A stretch of 64,000 bases of DNA, from the NCBI RefSeq assembly GCF_020622265.1, contig NZ_JACNMQ010000002.1, positions 620,001 through 684,000 of the forward strand, given 5' to 3'. Shown piece after piece: positions 1 to 8,781 of the stretch. The notes under the pieces were generated by a model that was not told where the DNA came from, ran no database searches, and saw only the letters and a list, made by a program, of their open reading frames with translations. Within the stretch, counting starts at the first letter, position 1. Each line of letters starts with the position of its first letter. The position numbers were made by a program, and so were the translations under genes. Source of the stretch: Halomonas sp. M20 (lineage in GTDB: Bacteria > Pseudomonadota > Gammaproteobacteria > Pseudomonadales > Halomonadaceae).

Positions 1-522
1 TATTTTATCGCCGACTTCCAGGTCCGCTTTCCTGGCCTTTCCACAACCACGCTGGCCATCCTGTTCAGCCTGCCTCACCTGGTGTATTTGGCGCTTTCCG
101 CACCGCTGGGAAGGGCGCTGGGACACCATTGTCCACAGCGCACCCTGACGCTCGCCCTTGTTGCCATGGCGCTCACTTGCTGGGCGCAGTACGACCTCGA
201 TGGCAACGGTTGGCCATGGCAGGTCGGCCTGTGGCTGGCGCGGCTGGCGATGGGCATCGCCATGACCGCCGCCTTTATTGCGCTCCACCGGCTGATGAGT
301 GGTGCAAGCCGGCAGCGGGCCGGGCGACTGTTCGGTCGCCTCGATGCCGCCGCCAAGTGGGCAGGAGTCGCCGCCGGTCTTGGTGCCGGCATCCTGGTAT
401 CGCGCTTCGGCCTGGCAAGCCCCCTGCTGGCCTCGACCTGGGTGCTGGCCGCACTAGGCCTGAGCCTTTCTGCAAGTCTTATCCGCCCCCTCCTTTCCCT
501 TTCGCAAAGGAAGCGAACATGA
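1..522 (+). CDS. MFS transporter, 3' part (probable siderophore exporter)
   Basis: The reading frame is open from the first base, so this is the C-terminal ~173 residues of a protein starting upstream of the window. The visible part is strongly hydrophobic, with about five membrane segments separated by short basic loops, and it ends in a basic tail (SQRKRT). That fits the C-terminal half of a major facilitator transporter. Its TGA stop overlaps the ATG of the NIS synthetase (ATGA). SbnD, the staphyloferrin B exporter, occupies a comparable place in its cluster, so siderophore export is the likely role. The exporter assignment is contextual; only the membrane nature is directly visible. Confidence 0.7.
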   Translation, partial: YFIADFQVRFPGLSTTTLAILFSLPHLVYLALSAPLGRALGHHCPQRTLTLALVAMALTCWAQYDLDGNGWPWQVGLWLARLAMGIAMTAAFIALHRLMSGASRQRAGRLFGRLDAAAKWAGVAAGLGAGILVSRFGLASPLLASTWVLAALGLSLSASLIRPLLSLSQRKRT

Positions 523-2348
523 TCCTTGGCTCCTCCGTCGACACCCTTCCCCAGGCGTTCAAGGCTCAGGGACTGCGCGACCAAGCCAGCTCTCGTTCGA
601 GCTGGGCGCTGCTCAACGCCTATTGTCGTGAGGTGGCAGCGCCGGCCGGCGAGCTCACTTGGGATAGTCCCTTCGGCGCTCGCGCCTGGCCGCTGGTGAT
701 CCAGCAGCACCAACGCCTGAAGGGCGGCCATGTGCTGCAAGTCTCCCTGCCACTTAGCGCTCAGCAGCTATTGATTGCGGTCGAGCGCCCCTCTGTCACC
801 CTCAATCACACTTACCGTTCCGAACCCTTCGGCGCCACCTTCGGCAAGCCCTGGCAGGCGCTGGACTGGCAGCACCTGGCTCGAGTGCTGCTGAACGAGC
901 TGGCGCTGCGCTTCGATCAGCCTTTCAACGACGAGCTGCTGACTCAGATCGGTAACAGTGCCGCGCTGATGGAAGAGTTCATCCCCGCCGCCGGGGACGA
1001 CGACTGGGGCCAGGGCGAGCACGCCTATCTGCGCTCGGAGCAGTCGCTGACCTTCGGCCACGCCTTCCATCCCACCCCCAAGAGCCGCGAAGGCATTGCG
1101 CTCGAGGCCATTCGGCGCTACTCCCCGGAACTCGGCGCGGCTTTCCCGTTGCACTACTTCGCGGTGGCGGAGCCCGATCTGCATCAGGCATCGCACTTCG
1201 ATGAGAGCGCCTATGCGCAACTCGAGCGCCAGCTACCGGCAATCCCCCTCCCCTCCGGCTACCGGGCGCTGCCGGTGCATCCCTGGCAGGTAGAGCATCT
1301 CCTCGGCCTGACAGTGGTGCGTCAGGCCCTCGATAGCGGTCGTCTACTCGATCTGGGGCCGGCCGGTGAGCCCTGGCACCCCACCGCCTCGGTGCGCACC
1401 CTGTTTCAGCCCGGCCGCGACCGTTTTCTCAAGTGCTCGCTGCATGTACGCCTGACCAACTGCGTGCGCAAGAACGCCTGGTACGAACTCGAGAGTGCCG
1501 TCGGCGTGAGTCGCCTGCTAAGCGAAGAGACCCGCGTTCTGAGCGAAGTCTTCCCACGGCTGACGCTGATGGCCGAGCCCGGCTTCGTCACCGTCGACTT
1601 TCGCGATCATCCCCTAGAGGCGCGCATTGCGCTGCAGGAAGCCTTCGGCCTGATCCTGCGCCAGACCCCCGACTGGGCGGAAGACGAGACCCCCCTGCTG
1701 GCGGCGGCGCTGTTTGCCGACACCCCCTCGGGGGACTCGCCGGTGGAGCATGAGGTCATGCGTCTGGCCCGACATCGGGGCCTATCGTGGGAGACAGCGA
1801 CACAGGTCTGGTTCGAGGCCTACATCGAACGTCTGGTCCCCCCGATGCTGTTCGCCCTGTGCCGGCTCGGGGTGGTGTTCGAGCCCCATCTGCAAAACGT
1901 GGTGGTGGGGCTACGCCACGGCCTGCCTAGCCACGTTTATATCCGCGATCTGGAAGGCACCAAGCTGCTGCCCGAACAGTGGCCCGATGAACGACTGACG
2001 AGCCTCTCCGAACGCGCCAGGGCCTCGGTGCGCTACCCCCAGGCGCTAGGAGAAAAGCGCATCTGTTACTGCCTGCTGATCAACAACATTGCCCAGGCAG
2101 TGTTCTTCCTGGCACGTCACGACGCGAGGCTCGAGCAGCGGCTTTGGCACTGCCTCGAGCAGTGTCTGACGCGTTACCAGCAGCGCCACGGCAATGTCTC
2201 TTCCGCACAGTTGATCGAGCGCCTGCTGGAAGGCGAACCCTGGCCCAACAAGACCAATCTGCTCAATCGCGTACTCAAGCGCGCCGACCGCGCCTCCGAG
2301 TACGTGCCGCTGTCCAGCCCCTTCGCCTCTCCCCTCGATGCCCAATGA
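519..2348 (+). CDS. NIS siderophore synthetase (IucA/IucC family)
   Basis: A 609-residue ATP-dependent NIS synthetase that condenses a carboxylic acid such as citrate with an amine or alcohol during siderophore assembly. The family ATP-binding motif appears as GHAFHPTPKSREG at about residues 178-190. Further family blocks include HPWQ near 255, the RTLFQP and KCSLHVRLTNCVRKN region near 300, and a FerIC-like C-terminal half with EPHLQN. The length is normal for the family. The start is the ATG overlapping the exporter stop, because the frame continues upstream only as a shadow. The stop overlaps the next start (ATGA). Context with SbnH-like and SbnG-like genes points to a SbnC/E/F-type enzyme; which one cannot be decided here. 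Confidence 0.93.
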   Translation: MILGSSVDTLPQAFKAQGLRDQASSRSSWALLNAYCREVAAPAGELTWDSPFGARAWPLVIQQHQRLKGGHVLQVSLPLSAQQLLIAVERPSVTLNHTYRSEPFGATFGKPWQALDWQHLARVLLNELALRFDQPFNDELLTQIGNSAALMEEFIPAAGDDDWGQGEHAYLRSEQSLTFGHAFHPTPKSREGIALEAIRRYSPELGAAFPLHYFAVAEPDLHQASHFDESAYAQLERQLPAIPLPSGYRALPVHPWQVEHLLGLTVVRQALDSGRLLDLGPAGEPWHPTASVRTLFQPGRDRFLKCSLHVRLTNCVRKNAWYELESAVGVSRLLSEETRVLSEVFPRLTLMAEPGFVTVDFRDHPLEARIALQEAFGLILRQTPDWAEDETPLLAAALFADTPSGDSPVEHEVMRLARHRGLSWETATQVWFEAYIERLVPPMLFALCRLGVVFEPHLQNVVVGLRHGLPSHVYIRDLEGTKLLPEQWPDERLTSLSERARASVRYPQALGEKRICYCLLINNIAQAVFFLARHDARLEQRLWHCLEQCLTRYQQRHGNVSSAQLIERLLEGEPWPNKTNLLNRVLKRADRASEYVPLSSPFASPLDAQ

Positions 2349-3565
2349 CCCAGGAACCTCCGATGGAATTGCGACTCGACCGAATGGCCCAGGAAGCCAC
2401 TCGCCTGCAGGCGGCAAGCGACGATCCCCTGTGCGCCTACCTGTATGACTTGCCGGCCTTGCGTCGCCACATCGACGATGTGGTGGCGACTCTGCCGGAG
2501 CGCTGTGAGATGTTCTATGCCGTCAAGGCCAACGCCGAGACGCCGATACTCGATGCTCTCGAGGGCCGGGTGGCCGGCTTCGAGGTCGCCTCTGACGGCG
2601 AGCTGGCATTGATCCACGAACGCTTCCCCGGGGTCTCGTTGCTGTTCGGTGGTCCAGGCAAGACGGTCTCGGAGCTCTCGCTCGCCCTCGAGCTCGGCGT
2701 CGAACTCATTCACGTGGAAAGCCTGACCGAACTCAAGCGCCTGGCCCGATTGCTCGAACGAGGCGGGCATCGCCAGCAGGTACTGCTGCGCATGAACCTG
2801 GCCACCGATAACCTGCCCTCGACACCCTTGACCATGGGCGGTGTGCCCACACCCTTCGGCATCGATCCCGAGGAGCTCGAGACCTGCCTCGCCTTCCTCA
2901 CCGACCACCCAAGCATCGTGCTGCGCGGCTTTCATTTTCACCTGATCTCCCATCAGCTCGATGCCGACGCCCAGCTCAGGCTTCTTGACGATCTATTCCG
3001 CCAGGTCGAGCACTGGCGTGAGCAGCATGACCTCGACATCGACCAGATCAACGTCGGCGGCGGCATCGGCATCAACTACCGCGAGCCCCACCGGCAGTTC
3101 GACTGGACGGGTTTCTGCAGCGGACTCGCGATGCAGCTCGACGAGCCGCGCCTGCGCCGCTACCGCATCCGCTTCGAATGCGGCCGCTACCTGACCGCCC
3201 CCTGCGGCTACTACCTGATGGAGGTGCTGGATCTGAAGCGCAATCACGGCCAATGGTTCGCGGTATGCCGCGGCGGCACCCACCATTTCCGTACCCCGGC
3301 GGCGCAGAACCACAATCACCCCTTTGTGCGTCTGCCCGGACGCGGCGGTGAAAGCATGCTGACCAACACCCGGGTCAGCATTGTCGGCCAGCTATGCACG
3401 CCCAAGGACGTGCTGGCACGCCAGGTCGAGATCGAGCACCTGGCTATCGGCGACTTGGTGATGTTCACCCTGGCCGGCGCCTACGCCTGGAACATTTCTC
3501 ACCAGCACTTTCTGCGCCATCCAGCGCCGATCATGCACTTCATCGACGATGAGGAGAGCGCCTGA
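2345..3565 (+). CDS. PLP-dependent siderophore-intermediate decarboxylase (SbnH-like)
   Basis: A 406-residue fold-type III, alanine-racemase/ornithine-decarboxylase-like PLP enzyme. The PLP lysine lies in FYAVKAN (Lys61). The barrel shows GFHFHLISHQ and a glycine-rich phosphate-binding GGGIG, followed by FECGRYL. A C-terminal domain carries GQLCTPKDV with the catalytic-type cysteine and FTLAGAYAWNISHQHF. These C-terminal blocks match the group containing SbnH, which decarboxylates a citryl-diaminopropionate intermediate, rather than lysA or speA. ATGA and TGATG overlaps with both neighbours indicate tight translational coupling. An alternative start is the ATG at 2363. The exact substrate is inferred from context. 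Confidence 0.9.
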   Translation: MTQEPPMELRLDRMAQEATRLQAASDDPLCAYLYDLPALRRHIDDVVATLPERCEMFYAVKANAETPILDALEGRVAGFEVASDGELALIHERFPGVSLLFGGPGKTVSELSLALELGVELIHVESLTELKRLARLLERGGHRQQVLLRMNLATDNLPSTPLTMGGVPTPFGIDPEELETCLAFLTDHPSIVLRGFHFHLISHQLDADAQLRLLDDLFRQVEHWREQHDLDIDQINVGGGIGINYREPHRQFDWTGFCSGLAMQLDEPRLRRYRIRFECGRYLTAPCGYYLMEVLDLKRNHGQWFAVCRGGTHHFRTPAAQNHNHPFVRLPGRGGESMLTNTRVSIVGQLCTPKDVLARQVEIEHLAIGDLVMFTLAGAYAWNISHQHFLRHPAPIMHFIDDEESA

Positions 3566-4350
3566 TGCTCGGCACCAATCCGCTCAAGCGCCGCCTCGAG
3601 GAGGGCAGCTGCATCTACGGCATGCTCAACTCGGTAGCGACCCCCTGGCTCGTCGAGATGCTCGGCTATGCCGGCTACGACTTCGTGGTGCTCGACATGG
3701 AGCACCTGAGCGTCAATCCCGAGACTGTGGAGCACATGATCCGAGCCGCCGAATGCGCCGGCATCACCCCTCTGGTGCGGGTGCCCGGCGTCGACGCCGG
3801 CGCGATTCAACGTGCCCTGGATGCCGGTGCCATGGGGGTGGTGGTACCGCGAGTCGAAAGCGCCGCCCAGGCCCGCGAGGTGGTCGCAGCGGCACGCTTT
3901 CAGCCGCTCGGCCGGCGCGGGATCACCGGGGGTAGAACCACCGGCTTCGGGCAGCTACCACTCGGCGACTACCTGAACCGCGCCAACGACGAGATTCTGG
4001 TAGTGGTGATGATCGAATCGCAACGCGGCGTGGATAACATCGGCGCTATCGTCGAGGTGCCCGGCGTGGATTGGGTCCTCGAGGGCGCCATGGACTTGGC
4101 TCATAGCCTGGGGGTGGGTCCGGATACGGGCCATGACAGCGTCCGTCAGGCGCTGGACCACGTGGCCGAATCCTGCCGACGCGCGGGACGTGAGTTCTGT
4201 GCGATCCCCCGGGCCGAGGGTCAGCATCGACGCTGGCGGGAACGGGGGGTGACAAGCTTTCTGGTTGGCGAGGACCGCGGCATCCTGTTTCGTCGGCTGT
4301 GCGAGCTGCGCACGTCTTTCGACCTCGACCCGGCGCCAGCGGACACTTAA
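3565..4350 (+). CDS. SbnG-like citrate-forming HpcH/HpaI-family enzyme
   Basis: A 261-residue class II aldolase-fold protein. It has the family metal and substrate motifs: VVLDMEH near residue 47, LVRVPG near 72, VVVPRVES near 95 and MIESQRGVDN near 149. The loop GRRGITGGRTTGFG resembles that of SbnG, the dedicated citrate synthase of staphyloferrin B clusters, which makes citrate from oxaloacetate and acetyl-CoA independently of the TCA enzyme. The start codon overlaps the decarboxylase stop (TGATG). A plain HpaI-type aldolase is the alternative, but the neighbourhood of synthetase and decarboxylase favours siderophore citrate supply. Confidence 0.85.
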   Translation: MLGTNPLKRRLEEGSCIYGMLNSVATPWLVEMLGYAGYDFVVLDMEHLSVNPETVEHMIRAAECAGITPLVRVPGVDAGAIQRALDAGAMGVVVPRVESAAQAREVVAAARFQPLGRRGITGGRTTGFGQLPLGDYLNRANDEILVVVMIESQRGVDNIGAIVEVPGVDWVLEGAMDLAHSLGVGPDTGHDSVRQALDHVAESCRRAGREFCAIPRAEGQHRRWRERGVTSFLVGEDRGILFRRLCELRTSFDLDPAPADT

Positions 4351-4354
4351 TAAC

Positions 4355-4373
4355 ACTAATGCAAACCATTCCT
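4355..4373. promoter_or_regulatory. Candidate Fur box upstream of the uptake genes
   Basis: The 19 bases between the SbnG-like stop and the binding-protein start match the classical GATAATGATAATCATTATC consensus at 11 of 19 positions by eye, with an AATG..A..CATT core. This is the only sizeable gap in the biosynthesis-to-uptake chain, so a second, iron-controlled promoter here would make sense. The match is moderate and no clear -35/-10 pair was identified. Confidence 0.3.
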
Positions 4374-4428
4374 CTTTCGCTTACAATTCATCGCCATACT
4401 TCGCCCACGCCTGATGAAAGGAAGATGC

Positions 4429-5418
4429 ATGCAACGCTCGTTTGCCGGCGCAGCGCTCGTCTTGGTGCTAGGGCTAGCGCTGACCCTGGGGCAAAACGAC
4501 CTGGCCCAGGCAGCGAGCGCTACCGGTGACCAGATACGAGCCCGCGCCGAGACGCTGCGCGATGACCGAGGCACCCCGATTGAGCCCGTCCGGGCCGAGC
4601 GCGTGGCGGCCATTTCGACCTTTGCCGCCGATACCCTGGTGGCTCTCGGCGTCTCGCCGGTCGGCGCCTCGACCTTTGGCAGCGAGCCATTGCCCGGCTA
4701 TCTCGGCGCCCCGCTGGCCAACACCCGAAGCCTCGGCCAGCGCGCCAACACCAATCTGGAACTGCTCTCTGCCCTCGCCCCGGATCTGATCCTCGGCATC
4801 CATCGATATACCGAGCCCCATGTCCGCCAGCTCGAGGCCATCGCTCCGTTTTATGCCTTCGATGTGGTCAGTCTAGAGGACAGCCGGCGTGCGGTGACGG
4901 GCATTGCCACGGCGCTGGGCAAGCGTGCTGCAGGCGATACATTGAATCGGACCTTCGACGCGCGCATCGCCGAACTCGGCGATGCCGCCCCGGGTGGGGT
5001 TAGCGCCATCCTGCTGGCCGGTGCCGGTGAAGCACCCTTCGCCTACTACGATCATTTCCTGAGCGCCGCGCTGCTCGAGCACCTGAACGCGACAAACGCT
5101 GCGGGGGCCTCGCCGACGCCAGAGCAGACGATCCCCTTCGGTTACTCGATCAGCCTGGAGCGACTGCTGTCTCTGGATCCGGATATCATCTTCCTGTTCG
5201 ACACCGGCAGTGAACGCGCCTTCGCCAACAACCCGGTATGGCCCTATCTCGAAGCGGTGAAGAACGACCGGGTATTCGAGGTCGGCCTCCACTGGAAGGA
5301 GGGCGGAGGCCCCATCGCCCGACGTCTGATCCTTGATGAGATGGCCTGGCGGCTCTATCCCGACACCTTCGAGCGGCCCGATCTACCGGACGCCCTTGCC
5401 AGTCATCCCTATCCATGA
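4429..5418 (+). CDS. Fe(III)-siderophore/dicitrate periplasmic binding protein
   Basis: A 329-residue FecB/FepB-type (TroA-like) solute-binding protein. An N-terminal signal peptide with a long hydrophobic run is likely cut after AQA near residue 26. No lipobox cysteine is seen, so it should be a free periplasmic protein. Typical blocks are RVAAISTFAADTLVALGV near 60, LELLSALAPDLILG near 110 and SLERLLSLDPDIIFL near 245. The start at 4429 is chosen because AAGGAAG lies just upstream of it; an in-frame ATG at 4414 lacks such a site. The stop overlaps the first permease start (ATGA). The ligand is probably the siderophore made by the preceding genes. Confidence 0.9.
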   Translation: MQRSFAGAALVLVLGLALTLGQNDLAQAASATGDQIRARAETLRDDRGTPIEPVRAERVAAISTFAADTLVALGVSPVGASTFGSEPLPGYLGAPLANTRSLGQRANTNLELLSALAPDLILGIHRYTEPHVRQLEAIAPFYAFDVVSLEDSRRAVTGIATALGKRAAGDTLNRTFDARIAELGDAAPGGVSAILLAGAGEAPFAYYDHFLSAALLEHLNATNAAGASPTPEQTIPFGYSISLERLLSLDPDIIFLFDTGSERAFANNPVWPYLEAVKNDRVFEVGLHWKEGGGPIARRLILDEMAWRLYPDTFERPDLPDALASHPYP

Positions 5419-6449
5419 GTATTTCCTCCTCCAGCGCCTCCGGCAACGCTCGGGCCTTGCTGGCACACCCAGGCAATAAAGGAGTCCTCCTTTGGGGCAT
5501 CCTGCTGATTATTGCCATCATCGCCACCGGTGTATTGGCCCTGGTGACCGGCAGTGTGCCATTGACGCTGCATCAAGTGATCGAGGTACTGGCCGGTCGA
5601 GCCGATGGCATGGCCACGGTGCTGGTTTTAGAGCTGCGTCTGCCGCGCTTCGTCGCCGGATTGCTGGTAGGCGCAAGCCTGGGCCTCGCCGGCCAGTTGA
5701 TGCAGACAGTGACCCGCAATCCACTGGCCTCGCCCGGCATCACCGGGGTCGTCGCCGGCGCCGCGATGGCGGTGGTGATGGCCCAGGTGGGCTGGCGGGT
5801 AGACGTCACCTGGCTGCCGGCCATCGGCGTGCTTGGCGGCGCCGGTGCCGCGACACTGGCGTTTCTACTCGCGGCACGCAGCGGTTTCTCGCCGTTGATG
5901 CTGGCTCTGGCCGGGATGGCGGTCACCGCCCTGGCCTCGGCCTTGACGACCGCCTTTTTACTATTCTCCGGCGCTCAGGCACAGCATCTCTATACCTGGC
6001 TGGCCGGTGGCCTGCAGGGGCGCGGCTGGGCGCACGTCGGCCTGATCCTGCCCTGGGCCCTCGGTGGCCTCGCGCTTGCCCTCGCCACCGCTCGCTGGCT
6101 CAACCTCATGCACCTGGAAGACAGCATGGCCCGCTCCCTGGGTGGGGCGGTCACCCTGCTGCGCCTGGGGTTCGTGACCCTTGCCGTGGCCTTGACCGCA
6201 GCGTCGGTCGCGGTCGCCGGCCCGGTGGGTTTCATCGGCCTGGTCGCTCCCCATCTGGTGCGCCTTGTAGCGGGTGGCGACCAGCGCCAGACACTACCGC
6301 TGACGACCTTGACCGGGGCCCTGCTGGTGACCCTGAGCGATCTGCTCGCCCGCACCCTGGTGGCCCCGCAGGAACTCCCGCTAGGACTATTCACCGCGCT
6401 GATCGGGGGCCCCCTGTTCATCGCCCTGATTCGTTCGAGAATGTCATGA
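5415..6449 (+). CDS. Iron-siderophore ABC transporter permease 1 (FecCD family)
   Basis: A 344-residue inner-membrane permease with about nine to ten hydrophobic segments. FecCD-family signatures are the LRLPRFVAGLLVGASLGLAG block after the first helix, QTVTRNPLASPGITG, the central LAGGLQGRGW, and the C-terminal AGPVGFIGLVAPHLVR followed by LSDLLARTL and ELPLGLFTALIGGPLF. It pairs with the next gene to form the heterodimeric channel for the ferric siderophore. Overlapping ATGA junctions on both sides imply co-translation with the binding protein and second permease. Confidence 0.93.
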   Translation: MSISSSSASGNARALLAHPGNKGVLLWGILLIIAIIATGVLALVTGSVPLTLHQVIEVLAGRADGMATVLVLELRLPRFVAGLLVGASLGLAGQLMQTVTRNPLASPGITGVVAGAAMAVVMAQVGWRVDVTWLPAIGVLGGAGAATLAFLLAARSGFSPLMLALAGMAVTALASALTTAFLLFSGAQAQHLYTWLAGGLQGRGWAHVGLILPWALGGLALALATARWLNLMHLEDSMARSLGGAVTLLRLGFVTLAVALTAASVAVAGPVGFIGLVAPHLVRLVAGGDQRQTLPLTTLTGALLVTLSDLLARTLVAPQELPLGLFTALIGGPLFIALIRSRMS

Positions 6450-7552
6450 ACCTCTCACCGCACGCCGCCATGCCCGCTTCAGCCCGAACCGCCGGCAACA
6501 CGCCGACGAAAGATCGCCTGGGCCTCGTGGTCGCCCTACTGTTGGGTCTAGTGCTCCTGGCTGCACTCGCCAACCTGCTGTTCGGCGCCGTGCTATTGTC
6601 GCCGAGCCGCGTGTGGCTGGCACTGATCGGCGCCAGCGACTTCGCCGCCGGCACTCCGGCGGTCGGTGACCCGATTGCACAGGACATCGTCTGGAATCTA
6701 CGCCTGCCACGCCTGTTGGTGGGGGCCTTAATCGGGGCCCACTTCGCCATCGCCGGAACGCTGTTACAGGCAGTCATGCGCAACCCTCTGGCCGACTCGG
6801 GGGTGATGGGCATCAACGCCGGCGCGAGCTTCGCGGCAGTGCTGGCCTTCGCCACCGTCGAGCGCCTTGCCGGCGACGGCAACCCCTATTTGAAAGCGGC
6901 CCTGAGCCTCGACTGGCTGCCGCTGATAGCCTTTGGGGGCGGGCTGATAGCGGCGGCGGCGGTGTACCGCTTGAGCTGGAATCGCGGCTCGACCCCGGTG
7001 CGACTGGTACTGTGCGGCATCGCTGTGGCGGGGCTGCTCAATGCCCTGGCCACCGGCATCCTGGCCGGCTGGGCCCAGGCTAACACCGAAACGGTGCTGG
7101 CCTGGCTCTCCGGTAGCCTGTATGGACGCGACTGGACCCATCTCACCGCGCTGCTGCCGTGGACGGCGGCCGGTCTCGTTCTGCTACCGCTCCTGGTACG
7201 AGGCGCCAACCTCCTTCAACTTGGCGACGACGTCGCCGCCACCCTCGGACTCGGCGTCGAGCGCTCACGTTTCGCCCTATTGCTGGTGGCGGTACTGCTC
7301 GCCGCCAGCGCCGTGGGTATCGTCGGTCCGGTCGGCTTCGTCGGCCTGATCGTCGCGCATGTGGCACGGCTGGTGGTCGGCCCCAAGCTCAAGCGTCAGC
7401 TCCTCGTCAGCCCGCTATGTGGTGCCCTGCTGGTGCTCGTCTCCGATCTGCTCGGACGCCTCGTGCTGGTGCCTGCGGAGTTGCCCATCGGGGTGGTCAC
7501 CTCGCTGCTCGGGGTGCCCTTTTTTCTCGCTCTGCTGGCCAGGAGATTCTGA
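6446..7552 (+). CDS. Iron-siderophore ABC transporter permease 2 (FecCD family)
   Basis: A 368-residue second FecCD permease. It shows the same block order as its partner: LRLPRLLVGALIGAHFAIAG, QAVMRNPLADSGVMG, AWLSGSLYGRDW, VGPVGFVGLIVAHVARL, and ELPIGVVTSLLGVPFFLALL at the C terminus. About 30 polar N-terminal residues precede the first membrane helix. The start is the ATG overlapping the stop of permease 1; much longer upstream extension in this frame is only a shadow of that gene. It should form a heterodimer with permease 1 in the inner membrane. Confidence 0.93.
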   Translation: MNLSPHAAMPASARTAGNTPTKDRLGLVVALLLGLVLLAALANLLFGAVLLSPSRVWLALIGASDFAAGTPAVGDPIAQDIVWNLRLPRLLVGALIGAHFAIAGTLLQAVMRNPLADSGVMGINAGASFAAVLAFATVERLAGDGNPYLKAALSLDWLPLIAFGGGLIAAAAVYRLSWNRGSTPVRLVLCGIAVAGLLNALATGILAGWAQANTETVLAWLSGSLYGRDWTHLTALLPWTAAGLVLLPLLVRGANLLQLGDDVAATLGLGVERSRFALLLVAVLLAASAVGIVGPVGFVGLIVAHVARLVVGPKLKRQLLVSPLCGALLVLVSDLLGRLVLVPAELPIGVVTSLLGVPFFLALLARRF

Positions 7553-7555
7553 ACA

Positions 7556-8455
7556 ATGGCCTCTCTATCCCTCTCTTCCCGATCAGATACGCCACTCTCC
7601 GGCCAGCCGCGGCCAGGGCAAACCACCGCCAAGGAGCCCTGGCTCTCGGTGCGAAACCTGCGCCTAGGCTATGCCGACAAGATCATCGTGCCGAACATGG
7701 CCCTCGATTTCGAACCGGCTCGCATCCATTGCCTGATCGGCCCCAACGGCTGTGGCAAGAGTACCTTGCTGCGTGCCCTAGCTGGTCTGACAGCGCCTCA
7801 GGCCGGTGAGGTGCTGCTCGATGGTCGCGCAGTCAACCGCTGGCCCCGGCGTCGCCTGGCGAGACATCTGGCGATGCTGCCTCAGCATCCCCAGGCGCCG
7901 GAGGGGCTCAGCGTCGAGCAGTTGGTACGCTACGGCCGCTTTCCCCATCAGCGCCTGTTCGCCCCCCTCGGGGAGCAGGACCACGCCCAGGTGCGCTGGG
8001 CGATTCGGGTCACCGGTCTGGCCGGGTACGAAGGGCGCCCCCTGTCGGCGCTGTCCGGCGGTGAGCGCCAGCGGGCCTGGATCGCGCTATGCCTGGCCCA
8101 GCAGGCGGACCTGCTGATCCTCGACGAACCCACCACTTATCTGGATCTCGGTCATCAGCTGGAAATCCTGGAGCTATTGCAGGCGCTCAACCGCGAACAG
8201 GGACTCACGGTGATCATGGCCTTGCACGACCTCAACCAGGCCGCCCAGGTGGGTCATCGGCTGGTCGTCATGCGTTCGGGGCAGCTGGTCCAGGCGGGCC
8301 CTCCCGCCGAGGTGCTGACCGAGCGGCTACTGGCCGACGTCTTTCGTATTCGCGCCCGCATCATCGATGACACTCCGGTGGCCCACGGCGATGCCCTGAC
8401 ATCCGCCGCGCCGTACTTCGTACCGCTCTCCTCGCTCACCCCGCCAACGCTCTAA
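7556..8455 (+). CDS. Iron-siderophore ABC transporter ATP-binding protein (FecE-like)
   Basis: A 299-residue ABC ATPase. The Walker A is GPNGCGKST near residue 62, the Q-loop region LAMLPQHPQ near 107, the signature LSGGERQRAW near 165, Walker B LLILDEPTTYLD near 184, and the switch histidine MALHDLNQA near 219. The length and the LGHQLEIL segment are typical of the FecE/FepC/FhuC group. It starts three bases after permease 2 and completes the importer. About 25 extra N-terminal residues precede the ATPase core. Energises uptake of the ferric siderophore. Confidence 0.93.
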   Translation: MASLSLSSRSDTPLSGQPRPGQTTAKEPWLSVRNLRLGYADKIIVPNMALDFEPARIHCLIGPNGCGKSTLLRALAGLTAPQAGEVLLDGRAVNRWPRRRLARHLAMLPQHPQAPEGLSVEQLVRYGRFPHQRLFAPLGEQDHAQVRWAIRVTGLAGYEGRPLSALSGGERQRAWIALCLAQQADLLILDEPTTYLDLGHQLEILELLQALNREQGLTVIMALHDLNQAAQVGHRLVVMRSGQLVQAGPPAEVLTERLLADVFRIRARIIDDTPVAHGDALTSAAPYFVPLSSLTPPTL

Positions 8456-8500
8456 AAGGCAAGGGACGCCTCATAAGGCAAGCACAGTTAGAGAAGACGA

Positions 8501-8650
8501 GGGGCGCCGGGGACAGGTCGAAGAGGAGGTCTTTTGCCAGGGCCGGAAAATGATCCATCCCATTCCGGCATTTCCGCCATCCATGGCGGTCAGAGAGCAA
8601 AAGTAGCGCCCAAGGAAGGGGTCACAGCGCCTCCTCGCAGACCTGTCGAC
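8501..8650. repeat. Structured intergenic repeat with nested inverted arms
   Basis: This fills most of the 326-base gap between the ATPase and the receptor. Outer arms 8513-8529 and 8630-8646 pair at 14 of 17 positions. Inside are perfect pairs CTTTTGC 8531-8537 with GCAAAAG 8597-8603, GCCGGA 8542-8547 with TCCGGC 8564-8569, and CCGCCAT 8574-8580 with ATGGCGG 8583-8589. The result is a multi-branched fold. No open frame is credible. It resembles dispersed repeats I recall from Halomonas genomes, but a second copy is not present in this window. Confidence 0.6.
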
Positions 8651-8781
8651 GAATCAGCCCCGAATTGACAATGCTAACTGCGATTGCCCCCGGGCTCTTA
8701 GCCTGAGTTGTATAATGCATCTGAATTGATATACGATTGCGAAGTCTTATCATTTAGATTATTAACAAAATTGGACCTCGC
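8651..8781 (+). promoter_or_regulatory. Receptor promoter region with weak Fur-like site
   Basis: AT-rich stretch in front of the receptor start. A perfect TATAAT lies at 8711-8716, but no good -35 sits 16-18 bases upstream of it; a TTGACA at 8665-8670 is too far away. Downstream, the TTATCATTTAGATTATT stretch (about 8747-8763) resembles half of a Fur box. An iron-repressed promoter is expected for a siderophore receptor; the site itself is weak. Confidence 0.35.

Noticed and set aside
5492-6445. A long plus-strand extension upstream of the second permease
   Set aside because: Its product is Arg/Pro-rich low-complexity sequence in another frame of permease 1; the real start is the ATG at 6446.
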